A stretch of DNA of 64,000 nucleotides from Bacillus_BA songklensis (GTDB lineage: Bacteria > Bacillota > Bacilli > Bacillales > Bacillaceae_H). The position numbers and the translations under genes are program-made. The stretch lies in the NCBI RefSeq assembly GCF_042649685.1, contig NZ_JBHRZT010000020.1, positions 620,001 to 684,000 on the forward strand, in the 5' to 3' direction. Each line of letters opens with the position of its first letter. Positions within the stretch are counted from its first letter, which is position 1. Positions 24,354-31,798 of this stretch are shown one piece after another. The notes below the pieces were generated by a model. The model ran no database searches. It was not told the DNA's origin and saw only the letters and a list, made by a program, of their open reading frames with translations.

Positions 24354-24500
24354 TTGTTCGTACGTAAAACAAGGAGTTACAAAGATAATTATCCAAATTC
24401 TATTGCAGCGTTTGAAAAGGTTCAATTAGGAGGGTTAGAACAGACGATCCTAATTCGCGGTGAAAACCGAGATAATCCTATTCTTTTATTTTTACAATGA
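24354..24500 (+). pseudogene. Alpha/beta hydrolase, N-terminal stub
   Basis: TTG at 24354 with GGGGAGG upstream opens a frame reading NSIAAFEKVQLGGLEQTILI then RGENRDNPILLFLQ and TGA. This is the start of proline-iminopeptidase-like alpha/beta hydrolases, which continue LLFLHGGPG. The protein is cut exactly before the oxyanion HGGPG motif, so it cannot be an active enzyme. A hairpin AGGGACT/AGTCCTT follows. Confidence 0.75.
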
Positions 24501-25024
24501 AGGGACTAAGTTATATTTACTCAGTCCTTTTGTCTGTTTTGTTTAAATAATGCCCCCAGTAGTTCAATATGAACCTGTTACGTTTATTGAGTAGTTGTGT
24601 TGTGCCCTGTTCTTGCACAATAAAAAAAGCCAGCATTATTTTTGCTGACGTCTGATTTTATGATTTAATTCTTATTACAAGATAAAAAATTTTTTGGTGC
24701 TACTCAAACCAAGTAGAAATGCACCATTATAAGTAAAAAATTTATGCCCACTTTAGTAACCATTTTATCTAACACATCCTATTCTAAATAGAATATCGTT
24801 GCCTTCATCGTTACAATTTAAAGTTAACATAATTTTATTTAACTAATGTTAATTGATTATAAATATTTAATTAATTCACCAAACGCCCCACCCGTTCGCT
24901 CAATAAAAAAGACAGCTTGCTTATCAAAGTAACGCCGCCTGTTAGCCATCCATGCCATATGCCACGGTACCAGAGATTATAGATATCTTCATTCTGGACC
25001 GCATCCTCTCCTTATTCAATTAAG
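24501..25024. other. Element region without genes
   Basis: AT-rich stretch with a minus-strand terminator-like hairpin (24622-24650, GTCAGCA/TGCTGGC then seven T) whose gene is missing, and the second repeat at 24941. No protein frame is supported. Confidence 0.5.
24941..24998 (+). repeat. Imperfect direct repeat, copy b
   Basis: Starts GTTAGCCATCCATGCC and contains AGATTATAGA; pairs with 24166-24224, 775 bases away. Confidence 0.5.
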
Positions 25025-25061
25025 AAAAAAGCAACCAAACCCTTTTTAGGAATTTGGTTGC
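25025..25061 (-). terminator. Terminator of the 49-aa gene
   Basis: Minus-strand GCAACCAAA/TTTGGTTGC hairpin then TTTTTTCTT; the stop codon of the small gene lies in its loop. Confidence 0.75.
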
Positions 25062-25195
25062 TCTTTTACATTATTCAACTCAACGTATTGTTTCTGACTC
25101 GAAAAGAATGCTTCCAAGGCTGTCTTGAAAGTTTCATCCACTTTTAGGGTTCCATATGTCTCTTTACCTAGCTTCAGTGGTGATGAGCTTTTCAT
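25046..25195 (-). CDS. Small protein of 49 aa near the element end
   Basis: ATG at 25195 with GAGGTGAGGTGG upstream, product starting MKSSSPLKLGKETYGTLKVD, basic at the N-terminus and helical after. A strong terminator follows, which supports a real transcript. Not recognised. It is about 400 bases from the N-terminal gerE junction. Recombination directionality factors can be such small proteins, but this is only a possibility. Confidence 0.5.
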   Translation of the reverse strand: MKSSSPLKLGKETYGTLKVDETFKTALEAFFSSQKQYVELNNVKEQPNS

Positions 25196-25291
25196 CCACC
25201 TCACCTCATTGCTACTATATGTCAGTAGATGAAGTGGACTATCCTACTTCTTTCAAGTTCTTTCTTCCGATTTCATGATAAGGTATACCCA

Positions 25292-25420
25292 TTGAACTAC
25301 TCCCACTTAGCTAACGCTTGAAGTGAGAGATTCCTGCGAACACTAGTGTATCCACCAGTTTCTTAGCAGGCTACCCTCGTAGTCCCTACGATTGATACGA
25401 AATTCGTATGGTCTTGCCGT
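25292..25420 (-). ncRNA. Remnant of an IS200/IS605-type right end (omega-RNA-like)
   Basis: On the minus strand, CTCACTTCAAGCGTTAGCTA then GTGGGAGTAGTTCAA resembles the conserved 3' end of TnpB-associated guide RNAs, with the hairpin CACTT..AAGTG and the terminal TTCAA. No tnpB or tnpA frame is present nearby. It would be a scar of an insertion sequence between the 49-aa gene and the gerE part. Identified by eye only. Confidence 0.35.
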
Positions 25421-25570
25421 CTTGTTTTTGGTTTTTTGACACTTGGTTTTCGTGCCACAAGTTTACTGGTTTCTTCTTTTTGCGACTTTCGAATGGTATA
25501 GGCGAACGACAGCCACCAGACAAGTTCTATTTACTTTTGCTTCTGTAGATAATAAAGAAAATTCTTTCCT

Positions 25571-25747
25571 TTACATCAGTTTGCAATCACTACGCATTAC
25601 ATTCGAGATGTGGTTTCGAACTGTTTTCTCACTAATGAATAGATCACTCGCGATTTCTTTTGTTGTTTTGTCTTGTACTAACAATTCGAAAACTTCTCGT
25701 TCTCTTTTCGTAAGTAACGGCTTTGGTTGAAAATCTTTCTCCTTCAA
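25571..25747 (-). CDS. gerE: GerE, N-terminal part of the split gene
   Basis: 58 codons from TTG 25747, with AAGGAGGG five bases upstream, reading MKEKDFQPKPLLTKREREVF and on to SEKTVRNHISNVM, then a short out-of-family tail RSDCKLM and stop. It holds the first three helices of the LuxR-type DNA-binding domain and lacks the last. Codon 49 (AAT) and the next G are the crossover core, where the C-terminal part at 15774-15854 should be joined. The sigma-K promoter is intact upstream. Unjoined, the protein would not be functional. Confidence 0.95.
   Translation of the reverse strand: MKEKDFQPKPLLTKREREVFELLVQDKTTKEIASDLFISEKTVRNHISNVMRSDCKLM
25580..25603 (-). other. Attachment half-site at the gerE N-terminal junction
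   Basis: Core AATG at 25600-25603 followed on the minus strand by ATGCGTA (25591-25597), four bases, TTGCAAA (25580-25586). These arms are the exact complement of the pair at 15859-15876. Confidence 0.85.
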
Positions 25748-25807
25748 TGTAACCCTCCTTGCCTGATTCAGAGTTGAACTATCGGATGGGTATAAATTTA
25801 GTCACCA

Positions 25808-25835
25808 TATCTTATGTAAAAATGCCTCAAGCGGT
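25808..25835 (-). promoter_or_regulatory. Sigma-K promoter of gerE
   Basis: Minus-strand AC at 25834-25835, 17 bases, CATAAGATA at 25808-25816: an exact fit to the sigma-K consensus AC-N16/17-CATANNNTA. It is 60 bases upstream of the TTG start. gerE is a known sigma-K gene in B. subtilis. Confidence 0.85.
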
Positions 25836-25979
25836 TACTCGTGTTAGGAAGTTAGGCTCTATTGAAGAAAAAAATTTTTCGTCTTCCTTAACGTGCAGCA
25901 AGATTCCCAATTCAAGCAGCAGTAATTGGAGGATAACTGTCCATTAGAGCCCGTTTGCAGGGTAGTGGAGACATTAGCC

Positions 25980-26444
25980 TCACTTTATTTCGGCTGTTTG
26001 CGAAAGGCATTGCTTCATCTCTTCCGTCCATGGAATCGATTTACCTGTTTTTTTTGAAATCTGAACCATTGTTCCTCTTCCGGCTAAACAAAGTTCCCCC
26101 TGTCCGTTTTTTATCATGTAATGCAGATCCACAGATGAATTGCCTATTTTATTTGCTTTAACGTAGATTTCCAATTTTTCATCAAAGAAAATTTGTTTGA
26201 TAAAATCACATTGTAAGTCTGCTACAACAGGCATCGCTTCATAAAGGGGATTGGTCCACTCTGCCATAAACCCTAATCGTTGAAAAAAGTGAATTCTCGC
26301 TGCTTCAAAATAAATAAACGGAACCGTATTGTTTAAATGACCAAACATATCGGTTTCGGAAAAACGCACGCGTGTTTCATAATACACATCATCAAAAGAA
26401 GACTTCCATTCTTCTAAATTATGAATATAGCTAATTTTCCCCAT
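25980..26444 (-). CDS. ysmA: YsmA-type acyl-CoA thioesterase
   Basis: 154-aa hotdog protein of the 4HBT family with RFSETDMFGHLNN, the catalytic-site aspartate-containing motif. The ATG at 26444 has AAGGGTGG upstream; the frame is open to 26567 but runs over hairpin repeat copy 2 and into sdhB. In B. subtilis ysmA also stands between sdhB and gerE. The natural substrate is unknown. Confidence 0.87.
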   Translation of the reverse strand: MGKISYIHNLEEWKSSFDDVYYETRVRFSETDMFGHLNNTVPFIYFEAARIHFFQRLGFMAEWTNPLYEAMPVVADLQCDFIKQIFFDEKLEIYVKANKIGNSSVDLHYMIKNGQGELCLAGRGTMVQISKKTGKSIPWTEEMKQCLSQTAEIK

Positions 26445-26484
26445 CTTTTCCACCCTTGTTTCCCATGAATTTTTTATATGAAAC

Positions 26485-26532
26485 GGGCCGTCACAGAAAC
26501 CCTTCACTTTAGTGGATTTCATATGACGGCCC
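26485..26532. repeat. CCGTCA hairpin repeat, copy 2
   Basis: Arms GGGCCGTCA (26485-26493) and TGACGGCCC (26524-26532). It lies between the sdhB stop and the ysmA start, so it may end sdhCAB transcripts. Confidence 0.7.
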
Positions 26533-26547
26533 ATTTTATCAGGCTGA

Positions 26548-27321
26548 TTATACTTGGTCGCTTCCAAAGAAATTACGGAATGATTGAATCGCTGTATCTC
26601 GGTTTAATGCCGCGATCGATGTTGTTAATGGAATACCTTTTGGACATGACTGCACACAGTTTTGAGAGTTACCGCAGTTCGCGAGTCCACCGTCTCCCAT
26701 GATGGCATCTAAACGCTCACCTTTGTTCATCGCTCCTGTTGGATGTGCGTTGAATAAGCGGACTTGAGATAACGGCGCAGGGCCGATGAAGTTAGACTTG
26801 TCGTTTACGTTTGGACATGATTCAAGGCAAACGCCGCATGTCATACACTTTGATAACTCATATGCCCATTGACGTTTCTTTTCAGGCATACGAGGGCCTG
26901 GTCCAAGGTCGTATGTTCCATCGATTGGAACCCATGCTTTAACACGTTTTAACGCATCGAACATACGGCTGCGGTCTACTTGCAGGTCACGAACAACCGG
27001 GAATGTTTTCATTGGCTGCAGGCGAATCGGCTGCTCCAGCTTATCAACAAGCGCTGTACAGGATTGGCGCGGCTTACCGTTAATGACCATTGAACACGCA
27101 CCGCACACTTCTTCTAAGCAGTTCATATCCCATGTAATAGGGGTTGTTTTATTTCCTCTTGCGTCAACAGGGTTACGTCTGATTTCCATGAGCGCCGAAA
27201 TGACGTTCATATTCGGACGATAGGGGATTTCGAACTCTTGTTCATAAGGAGTTCCATCTGGTCCATCTTGACGAGTGATAATGAATTTGATCGTTTTTTG
27301 TTCAACCATAGTCGTACTCAC
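26548..27321 (-). CDS. sdhB: Succinate dehydrogenase iron-sulfur subunit
   Basis: 257 aa. N-terminal 2Fe-2S cysteines in CLEEVCGACSM, then the 4Fe-4S and 3Fe-4S ligands in CMTCGVCLESCP and CVQSCPKGIP. Passes electrons from SdhA to the membrane subunit and menaquinone. GTG at 27321 has GAGGGGG ten bases upstream, within the end of sdhA; ATG 27309 is an alternative. Very similar to the B. subtilis protein. Confidence 0.97.
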   Translation of the reverse strand: MSTTMVEQKTIKFIITRQDGPDGTPYEQEFEIPYRPNMNVISALMEIRRNPVDARGNKTTPITWDMNCLEEVCGACSMVINGKPRQSCTALVDKLEQPIRLQPMKTFPVVRDLQVDRSRMFDALKRVKAWVPIDGTYDLGPGPRMPEKKRQWAYELSKCMTCGVCLESCPNVNDKSNFIGPAPLSQVRLFNAHPTGAMNKGERLDAIMGDGGLANCGNSQNCVQSCPKGIPLTTSIAALNRDTAIQSFRNFFGSDQV

Positions 27322-27324
27322 GGC

Positions 27325-29121
27325 TTAACGAACCCCCTCTTCTTTTTTCTCTGGTGCTGCTTTCTTTTCATTTTTTTTCTTTGTATAGTCACGTTTACGA
27401 GGTTTAATTAATGAAACATCTACATCTTCATAATGGAAAGCCGGCGCTGATTTATCGCCTGTGAAGCTTGCCATTGTTGTTTTTAACCATTCTTCATCGT
27501 TACGATCCGGGAAGTCTGGTTTGTAGTGGGCACCACGGCTTTCGTTGCGGTTGTAAGCGCCCAATGTCACAACACGCGCTAATTCAAGCATATTTTTCAA
27601 TTGTCTTGTAAATGTCGCTCCCTGGTTGCTCCACTTCGCTGTATCGTTAATGTTGATGTTATCAAAACGCTCCATAAGCTCTTGGATTTTTTCATCTGTT
27701 TTCAACAATTTATCATTATAACGAACAACCGTTACGTTATCTGTCATCCACTCTCCAAGCTCTTTATGAAGAACATACGCATTCTCGCTGCCATCTAAAG
27801 ACATGATGCGATTCCATTTTTCTTGTTCTCGTTGCACATAACCGTCATATAAACTTGATGGCAGCGCATCTGCACTCTTTTCCAAACCGTTGATATATCG
27901 AACTGCGTTAGGGCCCGCTATCATACCGCCGTAGATAGCAGATAACAATGAGTTGGCTCCTAAACGGTTCGCTCCGTGTTGAGAATAATCACACTCACCA
28001 GCTGCGAAGAGACCTGGAATGTTGGTCATCTGATCATAATCGACCCATAAACCGCCCATTGAGTAGTGAACAGCCGGGAAGATTTTCATCGGTACTTTAC
28101 GAGGATCGTCTCCCATGAACTTTTCATAAATTTCGATAATTCCACCCAGTTTAATATCCAACTCTTTCGGATCTTTATGGGAAAGGTCAAGATAAACCAT
28201 GTTTTCGCCATTGATACCTAGTTTTTGATCCACACAAACGTGGAAGATTTCACGTGTTGCGATATCACGAGGCACAAGGTTTCCGTATGCCGGATATTTT
28301 TCCTCTAAGAAATACCAAGGTTTTCCATCTTTATATGTCCAAACGCGTCCGCCTTCTCCACGGGCTGATTCACTCATCAAACGCAGTTTGTCATCCCCGG
28401 GAATGGCTGTTGGGTGGATTTGGATAAACTCACCGTTCGCATAATAAACACCTTGCTGGTAGACGATTGATGCTGCTGAACCTGTATTGATCACAGAGTT
28501 TGTTGACTTACCAAAGATGATACCAGGTCCTCCGGTAGCCATAATGACGGCATCAGCTGGGAATGATTGAATTTCCATGGTTGTGAGATTTTGAGCAACC
28601 ACACCACGGCAGATGCGATCATCGTCTATAATAACCCCTAAGAACTCCCAACCTTCATACTTCGTTACAAGGCCTGCAACCTCATGACGGCGAACTTGCT
28701 CATCTAATGCATAAAGTAACTGTTGTCCTGTCGTTGCACCCGCAAATGCAGTACGGTGGTGCTGTGTACCGCCGAAACGACGGAAATCGAGCAATCCTTC
28801 AGGAGTACGATTAAACATTACTCCCATGCGGTCTAATAAGTGAATAATTCCTGGTGCTGCCTCACACATCGCTTTTACAGGCGGTTGATTCGCTAAAAAG
28901 TCTCCACCATAAACCGTATCATCAAAGTGCTCCCAAGGAGAGTCGCCTTCCCCTTTTGTATTGACCGCACCATTGATACCGCCTTGAGCACATACTGAGT
29001 GAGAACGTTTTACGGGAACAAGTGAAAATAAATCAACTTGCTTTCCTGCTTCCGCAATTTTAATTGTGGCCATTAGCCCTGCTAAACCGCCGCCAACGAC
29101 GATAACTCTCCCTTTACTCAT
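27325..29121 (-). CDS. sdhA: Succinate dehydrogenase flavoprotein subunit
   Basis: 598 aa. FAD-binding VVGGGLAGLMATI, the covalent-flavin histidine region KRSHSVCAQGGINGA, substrate residues HPTAIPGDDKL and SESARGEGG, and the capping and C-terminal domains. The last 30 residues are rich in lysine and glutamate and extend beyond the B. subtilis protein. AAAGGAGTGG precedes the ATG. Oxidises succinate to fumarate on the cytoplasmic side. Confidence 0.97.
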   Translation of the reverse strand: MSKGRVIVVGGGLAGLMATIKIAEAGKQVDLFSLVPVKRSHSVCAQGGINGAVNTKGEGDSPWEHFDDTVYGGDFLANQPPVKAMCEAAPGIIHLLDRMGVMFNRTPEGLLDFRRFGGTQHHRTAFAGATTGQQLLYALDEQVRRHEVAGLVTKYEGWEFLGVIIDDDRICRGVVAQNLTTMEIQSFPADAVIMATGGPGIIFGKSTNSVINTGSAASIVYQQGVYYANGEFIQIHPTAIPGDDKLRLMSESARGEGGRVWTYKDGKPWYFLEEKYPAYGNLVPRDIATREIFHVCVDQKLGINGENMVYLDLSHKDPKELDIKLGGIIEIYEKFMGDDPRKVPMKIFPAVHYSMGGLWVDYDQMTNIPGLFAAGECDYSQHGANRLGANSLLSAIYGGMIAGPNAVRYINGLEKSADALPSSLYDGYVQREQEKWNRIMSLDGSENAYVLHKELGEWMTDNVTVVRYNDKLLKTDEKIQELMERFDNININDTAKWSNQGATFTRQLKNMLELARVVTLGAYNRNESRGAHYKPDFPDRNDEEWLKTTMASFTGDKSAPAFHYEDVDVSLIKPRKRDYTKKKNEKKAAPEKKEEGVR

Positions 29122-29152
29122 CGTAACCCCACTCCTTTAAAACTGGATCAAA

Positions 29153-29761
29153 TTATGCAAACGCTAAAATGGCACGTACACCGACGAATGCCAATACTAC
29201 AAAAACTCCTAATGTCACATATGTTGAAATTCTTTGAGAACGAGGAGTTACCGTAAGTCCCCAGCTTACTGCAAATGACCATAATCCATTCGCAAAATGG
29301 AATACAGTTGATAGGATTCCAACAATATAGAACGCTAACATAGCAGGATTGTCTACGATATTAGCCATCATTTCGTAATCAACATGTGCGCCGAAGAATA
29401 CTTGAATTCTTGTCTCCCATACGTGCCATGCTACGAAAATTAATGTAATAACACCTGAAACACGCTGCAATAAAAACATCCAATTTCGGAAATAGCTATA
29501 ATTGCTCACATTGTTCTTAGCCGTAAATGCAATGTAAAGCCCATAAATTGCATGGAATAAGAGCGGTAAGAAAATGATAAATGTTTCTAGTGCTAAGCGG
29601 AAGGGTAAACCCTCCATAAAGCCTGCAGCTTTATTAAACGCTTCGGGCCCTCTTGTCGCAAAGTTGTTCACTACTAAGTGCTGGATAAGGAAGATCCCTA
29701 CCGGAATGACACCTAACAATGAATGCAGCCTGCGGTTGAAAAACTCCTTGTTTGTTGCCAT
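29153..29761 (-). CDS. sdhC: Succinate dehydrogenase cytochrome b558 subunit
   Basis: 202 aa with five membrane helices and conserved histidines (HSLLG, QHLVVNN, HAIYG, WHVWET, FHFANG) that ligate two haems b, as in the Bacillus enzyme. Reduces menaquinone. AAAGGGGG precedes the ATG. First gene of sdhCAB. Confidence 0.96.
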   Translation of the reverse strand: MATNKEFFNRRLHSLLGVIPVGIFLIQHLVVNNFATRGPEAFNKAAGFMEGLPFRLALETFIIFLPLLFHAIYGLYIAFTAKNNVSNYSYFRNWMFLLQRVSGVITLIFVAWHVWETRIQVFFGAHVDYEMMANIVDNPAMLAFYIVGILSTVFHFANGLWSFAVSWGLTVTPRSQRISTYVTLGVFVVLAFVGVRAILAFA

Positions 29762-29892
29762 ACATTAAACCCCCTTTGATAAATGAACGAATTTTGGAAA
29801 AATTACAAGATTCCCCATCCATCTTAATAGATTAATAGGTCGACAAAAAATGAAAACCTTTGCATTTTTTATCGAATAAATGTGACAAATTT

Positions 29893-29921
29893 ATTGTACT
29901 CCCATCTACTATACCCGTCAA
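29893..29921 (-). promoter_or_regulatory. Sigma-A promoter of sdhCAB
   Basis: Minus-strand TTGACG at 29916-29921, 17-bp spacer, TACAAT at 29893-29898. It gives an untranslated leader of about 125 bases. The rest of the spacer up to 30251 has no gene and serves as the divergent region with yslB. Confidence 0.75.
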
Positions 29922-30251
29922 GGAACCAAGGCATAAATGTTGTATAAAATAAGAACAATAAACAATCTTCAATAAATGACATTATTTGGTTAATAAATGA
30001 ATAAAAATGCATTCTTATAAATAAAAAATCTATCTGTAAATGCATTTTACATCTATATTTAATTAAGTGTTCATATGTCATTTTTTGGTGAATAAAAACT
30101 TTATAAACAAGAAAAGCGGGGAAAGCTTATTCATGCTCACAGCTGGACAAATCCAACACACAACCGATGCTTTCTTGTCTTTTCGCAAAAAAAGGGGTGA
30201 GACAACCATCACCTTCATATATAATATAAGCTATAGAAAGAGGGGAAGAAA

Positions 30252-30701
30252 TTGAACAACTTATCGATACAACATGAAGAAACTTTAGATGAACAAATTT
30301 TTCCTTATTTTGGTTATAACCTGATCCGTGACGTCTTACTGCCAGATTTACTCGGCAATGAATCCCACCAAATCTTATATTGGTCTGGAAAAAGTCTGGC
30401 TCGAAAATACCCTTTAGAGCAAATACAAGATGTTATGGCTTTTTTCCTGCAAGCAGGTTGGGGTACCCTTACTCTTAGCGAAGAAAAACGTCGTGAGTTG
30501 GAATTCATTCTATCGGGTGATATTGTGACAAAGAGAATCCAAAATAATCCGAATGCTTCCTTCCACTTAGAGGCAGGCTTTATCGCCGAGCAAATTCAAT
30601 TTCAAAGAAGTTGTACGGCTGAATCAATCTTAGAATTAAAAGCTAAACAAAACAAAGTTCTTATTACGGTAAAATGGGATAAAAAAGATATCATCGAATA
30701 G
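30252..30701 (+). CDS. yslB: YslB, DUF2507 protein
   Basis: 149 aa, with IFPYFGYNLIRDVLLPDLLG and FHLEAGFIAEQIQ, conserved in the YslB family. The start is TTG at 30252 with GAGGGGAA upstream. Divergent from sdhC as in B. subtilis. Function unknown; the fold is of the ligand-binding V4R-related type according to the family description as I recall. Confidence 0.88.
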   Translation: MNNLSIQHEETLDEQIFPYFGYNLIRDVLLPDLLGNESHQILYWSGKSLARKYPLEQIQDVMAFFLQAGWGTLTLSEEKRRELEFILSGDIVTKRIQNNPNASFHLEAGFIAEQIQFQRSCTAESILELKAKQNKVLITVKWDKKDIIE

Positions 30702-30711
30702 AGTCATCCTC

Positions 30712-30772
30712 CTGAAAGGGCCCGTCATGAAAATCCAGCAAAATCAGAGGATTCCGTGACGGGTCCTTTCAG
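30712..30772. repeat. CCGTCA hairpin repeat, copy 3
   Basis: Arms CTGAAAGGGCCCGTCA and TGACGGGTCCTTTCAG, inner stem AATCC/GGATT. It is preceded by GAGTCATCCTCC, also found before copy 5. It lies between convergent yslB and dapA and may terminate both. Confidence 0.75.
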
Positions 30773-30877
30773 TAAAGATCAACTTTTGTCATTGATTAGA
30801 GACTTATGGGACAGCCCCCATTATTCGTTTAGAAAACTAAAAATCGGTCTCTCAAGGGGCCTCGCTTTTTACTGATT

Positions 30878-31750
30878 TCAAATGGATTGAAGAACATCTG
30901 TTAACGCAATGCACTCTTGCTCAGATAACGGAACAAGCGGTAAACGGACAGAGCCTACATCTAATCCTTTTAACTGTAAAGCTGTTTTCACAGGCGTTGG
31001 GCTTGGCGCCGCAAATAGCGCCTTCATGATCGGCAGCAGCTTTTGATGTGCCTTCGCGGCTTTTGCTAATTCGCCGTTTTCAAAACCTTTGATCATCTCT
31101 TGCATTTCATTGCCGATGATATGAGAGGCCACCGATATAATTCCATTACCGCCAATCGCCAATACGGGCAATGTCAAAGCATCATCGCCGCTGTATAACG
31201 CAAAACCCTCATCTGTGTTAGCAATGATTTCAGTCATCGCATCAAGGTCACCGCTTGCTTCTTTAACGGCTACAACATTTGGAAGTTTAGATAGCTTTAT
31301 AACCGTCTCGGCAGCAATATTTGTGACAGCACGCCCCGGAACGTTATAAAGCATGACAGGCAGGGATGTGCTTTCGGCAATCGTTTTAAAGTGTTGATAA
31401 AGTCCTTCCTGGTTTGGCTTATTATAGTATGGTGCCACCAGCATAATGGCATCCACACCGGTTTCTTCCGCTTTTTTTGTCAATTCGATGGAGGCATATG
31501 TGTTATTGCTTCCCGTACCCGCAATAACAGGTACTCGTCCGTCTACAACTTCTGCAACATGGCGAAATAAAGCTAATTTTTCTTCTGTTGATAAAGTAGG
31601 AGATTCACCGGTTGTTCCTGCAATCACCAATGAATCGGTGCCGTTTTCAATTAAATAATTGACAAGCTTGGTTGTTTTAGGAAAATCGATATTTCCTTTA
31701 TGGTCAAAAGGTGTAACCATAGCAGTTGACACTTTTCCAAAATTAATCAT
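30878..31750 (-). CDS. dapA: 4-hydroxy-tetrahydrodipicolinate synthase
   Basis: 290 aa, class I aldolase. GTTGESPTLS near 45, the Schiff-base lysine in VVAVKEASGD, and YNVPGRAVTN. First committed step to lysine and dipicolinate, the latter needed in the spore core. AAGGAGTGG precedes the ATG. It is 48 bases after lysC and so shares the lysine riboswitch. In B. subtilis dapA is elsewhere, next to another aspartokinase. Confidence 0.95.
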   Translation of the reverse strand: MINFGKVSTAMVTPFDHKGNIDFPKTTKLVNYLIENGTDSLVIAGTTGESPTLSTEEKLALFRHVAEVVDGRVPVIAGTGSNNTYASIELTKKAEETGVDAIMLVAPYYNKPNQEGLYQHFKTIAESTSLPVMLYNVPGRAVTNIAAETVIKLSKLPNVVAVKEASGDLDAMTEIIANTDEGFALYSGDDALTLPVLAIGGNGIISVASHIIGNEMQEMIKGFENGELAKAAKAHQKLLPIMKALFAAPSPTPVKTALQLKGLDVGSVRLPLVPLSEQECIALTDVLQSI

Positions 31751-31798
31751 ATTTCCACTCCTTCATAACAATCCCCGTCTTTTGACGAGATGATCTTA

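Larger units (their letters stand above)
15850..25604 (-). mobile_element. gerE-intervening element (gin/skin-like), 9,749 bp
   Basis: The two gerE parts flank a stretch that, if removed by crossover at the shared AATG (15851-15854 and 25600-25603), restores a 74-codon gerE in frame. The element carries one large serine recombinase next to its C-terminal junction and no phage structural genes. Cargo is FNR, MobA-like, NarL-type regulator, RsbR-type proteins, a SnoaL-like protein and several broken genes. Deleted length is 25603 minus 15854, or 9,749 bp. Such elements (skin in sigK, gin in gerE) are known to be excised in the mother cell during sporulation; excision here is inferred. Confidence 0.9.

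Noticed and set aside
24226..24429. 67-codon plus-strand frame in the element
   Set aside because: It is in the wrong frame relative to the hydrolase stub it overlaps and has no ribosome site.
15850..25604. Prophage
   Set aside because: No capsid, terminase, tail, portal, lysis or phage repressor genes; only a serine recombinase and metabolic or regulatory cargo.
29869..30081. 70-codon minus-strand frame between sdhC and yslB
   Set aside because: It overlaps the sdh promoter and has no ribosome site or recognisable content.
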